NCBI GenBank assembly: GCA_022571535.1
Contig: JACZXR010000064.1
Coordinates: 1-8,997, forward strand
DNA: 8,997 nucleotides
Source: Deltaproteobacteria bacterium
GTDB taxonomy: Bacteria; Desulfobacterota; Binatia; UBA9968; CAXXLF01
Direction of reading: 5' to 3'
Below the pieces are notes generated by a model. That model had not been told where the DNA came from and did not search any database. It worked only from the letters and a program-made list of their open reading frames with translations. Positions 1 to 6,132 of the stretch are shown one piece after another. Position 1 is the stretch's first letter, and the number at the start of each line of letters is the position of its first letter. Both the position numbers and the translations under genes were made by a program.

Positions 1-123
1 GACCAAAACCAGGGCATTAATTCCAGATGTTTAGAATTTTAAGAATTTGGGCTTTGAATTTGTTTCGGATTTCGATATTCAGATTGTGTATTTTGAGAAA
101 ACTGCCGGATTTTTAGAAAATAA
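1..123. other. AT-rich intergenic DNA, no gene seen
   Basis: The first 123 bases are AT-rich and contain no plausible reading frame with a start and ribosome site. The stretch around 45-95 is a low-complexity run of GAATTT/GGATTT/GATATT words (for example TTTCGGATTTCGATATTCAG), like degenerate intergenic repeats of environmental bacterial genomes. No promoter or terminator can be assigned with confidence. Confidence 0.5.
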
Positions 124-295
124 ACCCCGTACCACGGACTTACGTCCGTGGCTTTGGGGCGCTGCCCTTACAGGGAGGTCGGAACATTCACCCCGTTCCA
201 ACCGTGTTGGATAGGGGACGTATCGTTTTATCACGACGGAGTTGGAACGGGGTTCATCCCCGCGCTTACGCACGGGGCGTTCTGTGGTACGGGGT
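124..295. repeat. REP-like cluster of nested inverted repeats
   Basis: Several complementary pairs are visible. A 12-bp outer arm, ACCCCGTACCAC at 124-135, pairs with GTGGTACGGGGT at 284-295. An inner 13-bp arm, ACCCCGTTCCAAC at 190-202, pairs with GTTGGAACGGGGT at 241-253. Short hairpins sit inside: CCACGGAC-TTAC-GTCCGTGG (132-151), CCCT-TAC-AGGG (165-175) and CCCCG-CGC-TTAC-GCA-CGGGG (258-277, one internal mismatch). All three hairpins carry TTAC or TAC at the apex, and the first competes with the outer arm for bases 132-135. This architecture resembles REP/BIME-type repeats mobilised by RAYT (TnpA-REP) transposases; no RAYT gene lies in the window. The block ends 42 bases before the methyltransferase start and might also affect its mRNA, which is speculative. 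Confidence 0.7.
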
Positions 296-337
296 AAACT
301 GCGAGTCGTTGCAGAAATTCCGAATGCTGAAGCTCCC

Positions 338-985
338 ATGACTGTTAATTACGCAGAAGCACGTGAACGTATGGTGCAGGAACAACTTGCAGGCCGGGGC
401 ATTAAAGACCCCCGGGTGCTAGCCAGTATGTCCAGGGTGCCACGCCACTTGTTCGTTGGTGAGGAGCTGCGTGACCAGGCCTATGACGACTATCCGTTGC
501 CCATCGGCAATGGTCAGACAATCTCGCAGCCATACATGGTAGCACTAATGGTTGAGGCGTTAGGGCTCAAGGGAGAAGAGAGGGTGCTTGAAGTAGGCAC
601 CGGTTCAGGTTATGAGGCGGCAATCCTGGCTGAGCTATGCGGTCAGCTCTTCACCGTCGAGTTGGTGGAAGAACTTGCCCTCAGAGCTCGTATCGAGTTG
701 GCGAACCTTGGGTACCGAAACGTTTCCATCCAGGTAAGCGATGGAACGCTTGGCTGGGACCAACACGCCCCTTACGACGCGGTTGTGATCTCCGCTGCCG
801 CCCCATGCATCCCCCGTCCGCTCCTTGAGCAGTTGAGACCGAGTGGCTGTCTGGTACTGCCCATGGGGGAAGAAGAGCTTCAATCTTTAGTGCGGATCCG
901 TAAAGAAGGTGGAAGGCTCAGGGAAGAGTATCTGGGAGAATGTCGCTTTGTAAAGCTCTTGGGAACTTATGGTTGGAATAGTTAG
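338..985 (+). CDS. pcm: Protein-L-isoaspartate O-methyltransferase
   Basis: A 215-residue SAM-dependent methyltransferase that methylates abnormal L-isoaspartyl residues in aged cytosolic proteins so that they can revert to aspartate. The family hallmarks are present in order: an N-terminal helix with RMVQEQLAGRGI (11-22), MSRVPRHLFV (31-40), the substrate-binding GNGQTISQPYMVALM (58-72), SAM motif I VLEVGTGSGYEAAIL (83-97), an acidic ribose-binding site in FTVELVEEL (E108), DGTLGW (135-140), YDAVVISAAAP (146-156) and the closing VKLLGTYGW. Length matches the family (about 205-220). The frame stays open upstream to a TTG at 242, but that part runs through the REP-like repeat and has no family similarity, so the ATG at 338 is chosen; ATG at 371 would cut into the conserved N-terminal helix. 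No strong Shine-Dalgarno is visible. The gene appears monocistronic and converges on the carboxyltransferase gene. Confidence 0.95.
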   Translation: MTVNYAEARERMVQEQLAGRGIKDPRVLASMSRVPRHLFVGEELRDQAYDDYPLPIGNGQTISQPYMVALMVEALGLKGEERVLEVGTGSGYEAAILAELCGQLFTVELVEELALRARIELANLGYRNVSIQVSDGTLGWDQHAPYDAVVISAAAPCIPRPLLEQLRPSGCLVLPMGEEELQSLVRIRKEGGRLREEYLGECRFVKLLGTYGWNS

Positions 986-1142
986 GGCACCAATGGTCGA
1001 TTTACTCTCTTCCGCAGTCTATCCCAACAGACACCCGAGGCTTTATGCTTCCTACCACATCACCTTTTTAATGGCCTCCCCTACAGGCTGTGGGGTAAGT
1101 CAGATTCTTACCGATAAAATGTTCAACAGAACAACTTCAACA

Positions 1143-1260
1143 CTTGGCGTCCTTTGCGTTCTTTGCGAGAGTTATCTTTTCTCCGATCTTCTCCTCATCG
1201 CGCCAAGACCGCAAAGAAAAATATTTTCCTATTTCTCCGAACTTAGCGTCCTTTGTGGTT
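1143..1260. repeat. Degenerate 'CTTGGCGTCCTTTGCG' intergenic repeat cluster
   Basis: CTTGGCGTCCTTTGCGTT at 1143-1160, followed by a second CTTTGCG at 1161-1167, recurs as the direct copy CTTAGCGTCCTTTGTGGTT at 1242-1260. An inverted, interrupted copy lies between them: CGCCAAG at 1201-1207 and CGCAAAG at 1210-1216. The copies differ by substitutions and spacing, so this looks like decayed non-coding repeat DNA rather than an active element. Repeats of this word type are common between genes in environmental proteobacterial genomes; function unknown. Confidence 0.5.
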
Positions 1261-1286
1261 CGACTGTGCTCACCACCTGAGTCCAT

Positions 1287-1301
1287 CGAAGGGCGCCTTC
1301 G
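1287..1301. other. Short perfect hairpin CGAAGG-GCG-CCTTCG
   Basis: A 6-bp GC-rich stem with a 3-base loop lies between the two convergent genes. There is no T-run on either strand after it, so an intrinsic terminator is not supported. It could be a weak bidirectional transcription or RNA-stability structure, or part of the surrounding repeat DNA. Confidence 0.3.
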
Positions 1302-1372
1302 CGAGAGATCATCTTCTATCCGATTCCCTAAACCCAAATTCAACGGAAAATTTCAAATATCTTTGGTTAGTT

Positions 1373-2839
1373 TTATGAGCTTCCGCCTTTCTCGAGATAA
1401 AGCGACAGGTCCCCTTTTCGGATATAGATATGGTGGCAATCTGTCCTTTGGGTGAGTTCCCCTATCAAGGCTACCAAGGGGCTTTTTGCACTCACGTAAT
1501 CCCTCGGCGGAGGCGCAGCTCGCATAACTGCCACCTCATCTTCTCCCGCGAAATACCGAAGAAGCAGTTCATCGTCTGAGACCCCACGCCCTCCGAGCTT
1601 CCGTCGCATCTCCTTTAGGGACGGCTCAGGAGGGGTCCATTGGGCCATCTCCTTGGCCCGCGACCTGCTGAGGATTTTATCCTTAATATCGGGGTCCACC
1701 GAGGAACTCTCTTCTTCTCCCCACAGGCCCAGCACGTACTGGATGACCTCGTCGGTTACCTCTTTGTAGCGCTCACCTAGGATGACGTTTATCGCTGCCT
1801 GCGTTCCCACAAACTGAGAATAGGGAGTAACCATGATCGGATAGCCCAATTCTGCCCGCACCCGCCCTGTCTCCTCCAAGATTTCTCCCAGCTTCTCTTC
1901 CTTCCCCAACTTGGAGAGCTGATGTCGAAGGTTCGAAATCATGCCTCCGGGCACCTGATGGATCTGATGATAGTGGTCATACTCTACGGGCCTTCCGATT
2001 GGCAGTCCTTCCCGTTTCGCAATAAACGTAAAATGTTCCGCCACCGGCTTAATCATCTCTTCATCGATAGCCGGGGCATAGCCTAAGGCGCGTGCGTTCC
2101 TGGCCACATTGAACACAGAGGGATTGGAGGAGCTGTCTGCCAGTGGCGGGATGGCAGTGTCTACCGTTTTTATACCCAACTTGATGGCCTCCAGACAGCA
2201 CTGTGTGCCGAGCCCCATAGTACAATGGGTATGAAACTCAACGGGTATGCCGTTGGTATTCTCGAGGACCACCGGAACCAGCGTTCGTGTGCGCTCAGGG
2301 GTGAGCAGTCCACCCGGATCTTTCAGACATATGCAAGCAACATCCAGCCTGGCCACGTCACGGGCCTTCTGGGCATAGTATTCATCCGAGTGTTTGGGCG
2401 AGATCGAAAATATGAGGTTGATGATCGGTTTAAGCCCCGCGTTTCGGGCATCACGGACCTGTCCCTGCAAGTAGGAAATAGTGTTCGAGGGATCTGATAT
2501 TCGTACTTCTTTTACGCCGTTGGCTACCAGACGTTCAAGCCAGAGGTTGGATATGGACCGAGGAGTAATGTGAAAGGCGGCCGTATACCTGTTCCGGATC
2601 GCGCGCAGTGGTGTCTTTGTAATCTGCTGCGAAACCAGCCGGAGCCTCTCCCAGGGATCCTCCCGTAGCTCACGAACACATTTCTTGAAGAAAGTTGTTG
2701 CAATGATCTCTATGGCCTCGAACCCAGCCCTGTCTATCCTGGACGCGATAGGCAGCATCATGCCCGTCCTCATAGACTCTGCCCAGAGGCTTTGAGGCCC
2801 GTCGCGAAGCGTTGTGTCCACAAAGTGAACTTCGTTCAT
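1373..2839 (-). CDS. Biotin-dependent carboxyltransferase, OadA/PycB-like, without biotinyl domain
   Basis: A 488-residue DRE-TIM metallolyase-type protein resembling the carboxyltransferase of oxaloacetate decarboxylase alpha or pyruvate carboxylase subunit B, which moves carboxyl groups between biotin and a 2-oxo acid. Visible motifs are VDTTLRDGPQS (7-17, metal-binding Asp and catalytic Arg region), REDPWERLR (59-67), CLKDPGGLLTP (171-181; K173 matches the carbamylated Lys of the usual KDMAG), EFHTHCTMG (201-209; H203 and H205 match the metal-binding His pair), DTAIPPLADSSSNPS (227-241), and HQVPGGM (294-300), which opens the conserved carboxylase domain. Unlike full-length OadA there is no C-terminal biotinyl domain with an (A/V)MKM motif; the protein ends in a short linker and a tail, LVALIGELTQRTDCHHIYI (455-473). 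ATG 2839 is preferred to an in-frame GTG at 2875 because DTTLRDG normally lies near the N-terminus and GGGAGAG (2851-2857) precedes it. It lies 36 bases after the amidohydrolase stop, probably in one transcript. Its actual substrate is unknown. Confidence 0.85.
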   Translation of the reverse strand: MNEVHFVDTTLRDGPQSLWAESMRTGMMLPIASRIDRAGFEAIEIIATTFFKKCVRELREDPWERLRLVSQQITKTPLRAIRNRYTAAFHITPRSISNLWLERLVANGVKEVRISDPSNTISYLQGQVRDARNAGLKPIINLIFSISPKHSDEYYAQKARDVARLDVACICLKDPGGLLTPERTRTLVPVVLENTNGIPVEFHTHCTMGLGTQCCLEAIKLGIKTVDTAIPPLADSSSNPSVFNVARNARALGYAPAIDEEMIKPVAEHFTFIAKREGLPIGRPVEYDHYHQIHQVPGGMISNLRHQLSKLGKEEKLGEILEETGRVRAELGYPIMVTPYSQFVGTQAAINVILGERYKEVTDEVIQYVLGLWGEEESSSVDPDIKDKILSRSRAKEMAQWTPPEPSLKEMRRKLGGRGVSDDELLLRYFAGEDEVAVMRAAPPPRDYVSAKSPLVALIGELTQRTDCHHIYIRKGDLSLYLEKGGSS

Positions 2840-2875
2840 CGATTTCTCTTCTCTCCCGAAATTACCCCAAGACAC

Positions 2876-3895
2876 CTAAAAGCCGTACAGCCTTCGGGGG
2901 TTGTCGTCGAGAATTTTATTTAGGACATGCTTTCCGAGTTTTCCCTCCTGCTGGAGTTTTCGGAGTGCCTCAAGCTCAGTAGACGTATCCGCGTGCCCAT
3001 AATCTGACCCAATGACTATATTGTCCTCCCCCGCATATTGGAGAACGTACGAGAGATCGTCGTCTGTCTGGCAAGCTACAAAAATCCTGTTTTTCTGCAA
3101 TAGGTTTTCCTTGAGTACCTCCCCTCGTCTTTGAAAGCGCTTTGCCAAATCGTGAATCACATAAGGCAACCATTGAGAGCTTACTTCGATAATACCGAAT
3201 CTGAGTTTTGGAAACATATCCGGGATCCCATGAAAGATGAGTGAATGAAAAGCGCCGACCACGGCGAGTTTGAATTGCGTAAATCCAGAATCATTGTTGA
3301 AGACATCATAATGAGTAAAGCTTCCGTTCCCTGAATGAATGCAAACAGGCATATCCAACCTACTAGCCTCTTCATAGAGAGGGAAAAAATAGGAATCGCT
3401 CAAGGTTCTGTCCCCCTCCAAACCGCGCATGAATATCCCACACGCCCCGCTCTTTTTCGAAAGTCGCAGCTCTTCCAGCGCCTTATCCATGCTTAGCAGT
3501 GGTGGAACCATAATCCACCGGAAACGATCCGGTGCCTTCCCACACACAGCAGCCATCCACCGGTTGTAGCTCCTGCACAGGGCCAGATCGACTTCCGCCC
3601 GGCGAGCTCCCGGAAATATAAAAACCGTGGGGTAAAGAACTTGAATGTCTATCCCCAACTCGTCCATGTGCCTCAGCCGGGCTTCGATATCTCCCATTTC
3701 CCGAGAAGCCTTCAGCGTATCTTTCCCGACGTTAGTTCTAGGCACCAACCGGCCATCGATTAACCAGTACTCTTTCTCTTCGCCTGAGACAGTGGACGAC
3801 ACAATTTGCGGCCTGTACTTGCGTTCCGCCTCTTCCATGTAATCCCACGTCCCTTCGCTCTCTATGACGTGGGCATCGGCATCAATAGCTTGCAT
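2876..3895 (-). CDS. Amidohydrolase family 2 protein (metal-dependent, TIM barrel)
   Basis: A 339-residue protein of the amidohydrolase-2 / ACMSD-like family, whose members are metal-dependent hydrolases or nonoxidative decarboxylases of aromatic and related acids. Visible features are the N-terminal IDADAHVIES (4-13; the D-x-H variant of the usual HxH metal site), RLRHMDELGIDIQVLYPT (73-90), VCIHSGNG (184-191, H187 a likely metal ligand), FGIIEVSSQWLPYVIHDL (233-250), the family signature VIGSDYGHAD (294-303; D298 the catalytic or metal Asp) and the closing KILDDNPRRLYGF. Length is typical and the protein looks complete. The start is fixed by an excellent Shine-Dalgarno. It is the first gene of a probable two-gene operon with the carboxyltransferase. 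The substrate cannot be inferred; pairing with a carboxyltransferase suggests carboxylic-acid or aromatic-acid metabolism. Confidence 0.9.
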   Translation of the reverse strand: MQAIDADAHVIESEGTWDYMEEAERKYRPQIVSSTVSGEEKEYWLIDGRLVPRTNVGKDTLKASREMGDIEARLRHMDELGIDIQVLYPTVFIFPGARRAEVDLALCRSYNRWMAAVCGKAPDRFRWIMVPPLLSMDKALEELRLSKKSGACGIFMRGLEGDRTLSDSYFFPLYEEASRLDMPVCIHSGNGSFTHYDVFNNDSGFTQFKLAVVGAFHSLIFHGIPDMFPKLRFGIIEVSSQWLPYVIHDLAKRFQRRGEVLKENLLQKNRIFVACQTDDDLSYVLQYAGEDNIVIGSDYGHADTSTELEALRKLQQEGKLGKHVLNKILDDNPRRLYGF

Positions 3896-3899
3896 ACAT

Positions 3900-3909
3900 C
3901 CTCCTCCTT
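3900..3909 (-). promoter_or_regulatory. Strong ribosome binding site of the amidohydrolase gene
   Basis: On the minus strand AAGGAGGAGG stands 4 bases before the ATG at 3895. It is an extended, near-perfect anti-16S match and decides the start. A second ATG at 3899 is out of frame and overlaps the spacer, which might slightly interfere with initiation. Confidence 0.85.
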
Positions 3910-3926
3910 ATGCTGGAGACGAGCCG

Positions 3927-4007
3927 GATGATACTGAGTGATAAGGAGCACTAAACCCTAGCAAACTAAGGCTATCGGCTCAAGGAGATGCTACCGAGTG
4001 CTATGGA
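3927..4007. repeat. Pair of 21-bp imperfect direct repeats 60 bp apart
   Basis: The copy at 3927-3947 reads GATGATACTGAGTG followed by ATAAGGA; the copy at 3987-4007 reads GATGCTACCGAGTG followed by CTATGGA. They agree at 17 of 21 positions and start exactly 60 bp apart, close to six DNA helical turns and so on the same face of the helix. They lie 32-112 bases upstream of the amidohydrolase start and overlap the only candidate -10 (TATCAT on the minus strand), so a paired regulator-binding site is possible. Chance duplication is not excluded. Confidence 0.45.
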
Positions 4008-4069
4008 TTGTCACCTGAAGTTGGCATAAAACCGGAACGTTTTTCCAATGAGACTTTGCCCCTGCCAAG

Positions 4070-4092
4070 GCCTCTCCGATGTCAGGGGAGGC
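4070..4092. other. Hairpin GCCTCTCC-N7-GGGGAGGC
   Basis: An 8-bp stem with one G-T wobble and a 7-base loop lies in the divergent intergenic region. No T-run follows on either strand, so it is not a clear terminator. Its role is unknown. Confidence 0.3.
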
Positions 4093-4302
4093 TTCCCGAG
4101 GCTCTCATGCCTTATGAAATATGTCGGCATTTAAATCTAATTCGCTGCCGCTGCACGGTGGCTTGAAGATCACAACGAAAAATTTCTAATTTTCAATTTT
4201 TTCACCAAACTGCATGGCCTTGTAGGAAGCAAAGGACACTCCCCCCGGTAGTTCCCTCGAAGAGCCAACTGAGATGAACAAAAATAGTTATGCGGACCAA
4301 AG

Positions 4303-4310
4303 AAGGAGGA
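4303..4310 (+). promoter_or_regulatory. Ribosome binding site of the 4315 gene
   Basis: AAGGAGGA lies 4 bases before the ATG at 4315. It is near-consensus and supports both the reality of the hypothetical gene and its start. Confidence 0.85.
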
Positions 4311-4314
4311 CGAA

Positions 4315-4887
4315 ATGAAATACTTTGAGGAGTTTCAACCGTCGGAGTACACGTTCCGAGAAAGAATCGGCGATCCAAACGCCTTCGATGCGGGAATTGG
4401 CAAGATCGTTTTATGTTTCTCCGATTTAGAGGTGATAGTCTCAAACGCTCTTTTGCAGCTCCTTGTACTCATTCCTTGCTACGGGCGGAACGTCACTGCT
4501 GAACTTTCGTTCAAGAATAAGGTGGACACGATGGCGAGCCTGGTCCGACAGCGGCTCCCGTCGACGTGTTTCAACGTCGCAAACGACCCTCCGGGCGAGG
4601 TACTGGATGAGCTGGTCAAGATCCTGTTTCAGGCTGAGGAGCTTCACAATCGGATAATGCACTCAGCGTGGGTCCTTGCGAAACTGAAAGACGATCTTTG
4701 GACGCGGGTCAAGCTCACGGCTAAAGCTAGTCACGGCTTGAGGGAGAAGTCAGAAGAGATGGGGCCCGATGATCTACTCGACATCGCCGACTATATCAGC
4801 TGCGTAGGGATGAACGTTGAGGAATTCTTTCTAGACATTGAAACAAGAAACCCATCGGAGGACTTTAGTGGCGATGTGTCCACATAA
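4315..4887 (+). CDS. Hypothetical protein with degenerate HEPN-like HNRIMHS motif
   Basis: A 190-residue, probably cytosolic, mostly helical protein with no signal peptide; one hydrophobic helix, ALLQLLVLIPCYG (45-57), looks like a buried core helix rather than a membrane anchor. Layout: GIGKIVLCFSDLEVIVSNAL (27-46), ELSFKNKVDTMASLVRQRL (63-81), and LFQAEELHNRIMHSAW (104-119). This order ('F..LE', then 'F..K', then '(R)NxxxHS') recalls poorly characterised HEPN-like families often found beside defence or toxin-antitoxin genes. Here the canonical Arg of RNxxxH is His (H111-N112-R113-I114-M115-H116), so RNase activity is uncertain. The gene has a strong ribosome site, and its stop codon abuts a truncated ubiD fragment, suggesting it arrived, or was juxtaposed, by the rearrangement that truncated ubiD. 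No function is assigned; the HEPN link is inference from the motif. Confidence 0.8.
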   Translation: MKYFEEFQPSEYTFRERIGDPNAFDAGIGKIVLCFSDLEVIVSNALLQLLVLIPCYGRNVTAELSFKNKVDTMASLVRQRLPSTCFNVANDPPGEVLDELVKILFQAEELHNRIMHSAWVLAKLKDDLWTRVKLTAKASHGLREKSEEMGPDDLLDIADYISCVGMNVEEFFLDIETRNPSEDFSGDVST

Positions 4888-5337
4888 CTCGCGCCTTCAA
4901 CCGCCGTGTGCAAGAACGGCCGCCATGCCCTGATGAATGTCTTTATCTCGATGAAAAAGAGCTCCGAGGGTGACCCGGGCCGAGCAGCAGCGGCGGCCTT
5001 GACCTCCGATCAGTGCAAAAACGTCTTCATCTTCGACGACGATATCGACGTCTACAATCCTACGGAAATTCTCTGGGCCCTGGCAACGCGGGTGCAGCCC
5101 CACAGGCAGATCTCTATCATCCCCGAGATTATGCGCGGACCACTGGTCGACCCCTCACTCATCGACGATCGAAAAACATCGGCCATGATCATTGACGCGA
5201 CTCGGCCCCTGGACTGTCCCTTTTCACCAGACTCCAAATGCCCCGACGATGCTATGGAGCGGATCAAGTTGGAGGACTACATACCCGGTGAGATCCTGCA
5301 ACACATACCGATCGACCGAACGACCTATTGGTGTTGA
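4888..5337 (+). pseudogene. UbiD-family decarboxylase, C-terminal remnant (N-terminal two thirds missing)
   Basis: Reading in frame from just after the preceding TAA, the sequence gives LAPSTAVCKNGRHALMNVFISM and continues to the natural C-terminus. It holds the UbiD C-terminal signatures KNVFIFDDDIDVYNPTEILW, ALATRVQPHRQISIIPEI, GPLVDPSLIDDRKTSAMIID, ATRPLDCPFSP and ERIKLEDYIPGEIL. UbiD enzymes (prenylated-FMN-dependent (de)carboxylases acting on aromatic and unsaturated acids) are about 450-500 residues; only about 150 remain. The prFMN-binding domain and the catalytic Glu-Arg-Glu residues, which lie in the missing part, are absent. The only possible start is a GTG at 4906 with no Shine-Dalgarno and inside the conserved region. 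No internal stop or frameshift has accumulated, so the truncation may be recent. No N-terminal part was seen elsewhere in the window. Confidence 0.85.
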
Positions 5338-5389
5338 CAGAGAATAAGGGCTGCTCAACAAACTACCCACCCCAGCAAGCACATGGCGT

Positions 5390-5779
5390 TCAGGTCGACC
5401 GATAAAGCTTAATCAACTTCAGTTTGTCCATGCGGGAAAAGTCAGTATCGAGCGACCAGACTGCATCTCCCCGATCCGCCGAGATAGCTGCGATCAGCAG
5501 ATCTCCCATGCCGAACCAGTCGCCCGCCGCGCTGATAACGTCAAGCCAACTCTCTATTCGGATCCACGTAGCTTCAGAGGGATAAAAAACAGGAAGTGCT
5601 GAAAGCGTTCGGCGTAACCGTACGCGATCAACCCGAGACGCACCCGCAAGAATCTCTACGCGCACCGGAGCAGGCAGCGCTACCTCGTCGGCATCTAGCA
5701 ACGTGCGCAAATGCCCCGCCTCTTTTCTCTGATCGTTTCGAAAAGCAGCTATCCATACCGAGGTGTCTACAACGATCAT
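5390..5779 (-). CDS. vapC: VapC-type PIN-domain ribonuclease toxin
   Basis: A 129-residue PIN-domain protein, the toxin of a type II VapBC pair, expected to cleave RNA with Mg2+ or Mn2+. All PIN acidic residues are visible: D5 in MIVVDTSVWIAAF, E42 in PVRVEILAG, D93 in FGMGDLLIAA, and D111/D113 in SLDTDFSRM. Length is typical and the gene seems intact. Its ATG overlaps the antitoxin stop in an ATGA arrangement (5776-5779), giving translational coupling, as is standard for toxin-antitoxin operons. It lies 52 bases past the UbiD remnant, in opposite orientation. Confidence 0.93.
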   Translation of the reverse strand: MIVVDTSVWIAAFRNDQRKEAGHLRTLLDADEVALPAPVRVEILAGASRVDRVRLRRTLSALPVFYPSEATWIRIESWLDVISAAGDWFGMGDLLIAAISADRGDAVWSLDTDFSRMDKLKLIKLYRST

Positions 5780-5982
5780 GAGCCGTGACGCCGTCTTCGG
5801 CGGGAAGCTGAAACATCGAGCTCAAGCCTCACCGAACCGAGCAGACTTTTGAGTTCTTCAATCCGCCGCCGGCGAATTAGTTCCTGAAGCGAAAGAACAA
5901 CCGTATCTGTTTTTGACTTGAAACCCAATAAACGTCGGGCTTCTTCGATGAGCTTCTCGGGGATGTCGAGTGTTGTACGCAT
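5776..5982 (-). CDS. vapB: VapB-type antitoxin
   Basis: A 68-residue protein beginning MRTTLDIPEKLIEEARRLLG, the N-terminus of VapB-like ribbon-helix-helix antitoxins (beta strand RTTLDI, then two helices, with TDTVVLSLQELIRRR). The C-terminal part, LLGSVRLELDVSASRRRRRHGS, is basic and probably the toxin-binding tail. It should bind VapC to neutralise it and repress its own promoter. The ATG at 5982 is preceded by a modest AGGG (5990-5993 on the minus strand). Its stop overlaps the vapC start by four bases. Confidence 0.92.
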   Translation of the reverse strand: MRTTLDIPEKLIEEARRLLGFKSKTDTVVLSLQELIRRRRIEELKSLLGSVRLELDVSASRRRRRHGS

Positions 5983-6012
5983 ATCAAAGACCCTACTTTA
6001 TATGCTTTTAGA

Positions 6013-6034
6013 TGTCAAATATTTCAGAATATTG
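6013..6034 (-). promoter_or_regulatory. Candidate vapBC promoter/operator region
   Basis: On the minus strand a perfect TTGACA (6013-6018) lies 31 bases upstream of the vapB start. The nearest TATA-like box, TATAAA at 5997-6002, is only 10 bp downstream, too close for a normal sigma-70 pair, so the assignment is uncertain. Directly behind, AATATT occurs twice with starts 10 bp apart (6018-6023 and 6028-6033), a helical-turn-spaced, self-complementary pattern that could be a VapB operator. Seen: the words and spacing. Inferred: the role. Confidence 0.35.
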
Positions 6035-6127
6035 CATCATGCTTCACACCTTATATTCACGACGATCATCAGCGGCTATAAGGCCAGCGGTTCAGGCACA
6101 AACAATCCATAACCCCTCCCCTGCTCT

Positions 6128-6132
6128 AAGTT
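6128..6132. repeat. Target site duplication, left copy (AAGTT)
   Basis: AAGTT directly precedes the left terminal inverted repeat and is matched by AAGTT directly after the right one, as expected of a 5-bp staggered cut at insertion. Confidence 0.85.

Larger units (their letters stand above)
986..1372. other. Convergent intergenic region with degenerate repeats, no gene
   Basis: This 387-bp gap separates the 3' ends of the methyltransferase and carboxyltransferase genes. Open frames here are short, overlap on both strands and encode low-complexity Ser/Phe-rich or Arg-rich peptides with no Shine-Dalgarno, so no gene is called. It holds the repeat cluster described at 1143-1260 and a small hairpin at 1287-1301. 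No hairpin followed by a T-run, as expected of an intrinsic terminator, was found for either gene. Confidence 0.55.
3896..4314. other. Divergent intergenic region with direct repeats and a hairpin, no gene
   Basis: This 419-bp region lies between the divergent amidohydrolase (-) and hypothetical (+) genes, so it should hold promoters for both. It contains the 60-bp-spaced direct repeats (3927-4007), a hairpin (4070-4092) and an AT-rich stretch at 4176-4210. No convincing -35/-10 pair was found for the + gene. On the minus strand TATCAT (3928-3933) could be a -10 for the amidohydrolase operon but has no good -35. Confidence 0.5.

Noticed and set aside
242..337. Upstream extension of the methyltransferase gene from TTG 242
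   Set aside because: It translates the inverted-repeat cluster, has no family similarity and would add 32 residues to a protein that is already full length from ATG 338.
1287..1301. Intrinsic terminator between convergent genes
   Set aside because: The stem is short and no T-run follows on either strand.
969..1455. Small open frames between the methyltransferase and carboxyltransferase genes
   Set aside because: They overlap on both strands, contain repeat DNA, and encode low-complexity peptides without ribosome sites.
4906..5337. Stand-alone 143-residue functional UbiD subunit starting at GTG 4906
   Set aside because: There is no Shine-Dalgarno, homology extends upstream of the GTG to the previous stop codon, and the catalytic and cofactor-binding parts are missing.
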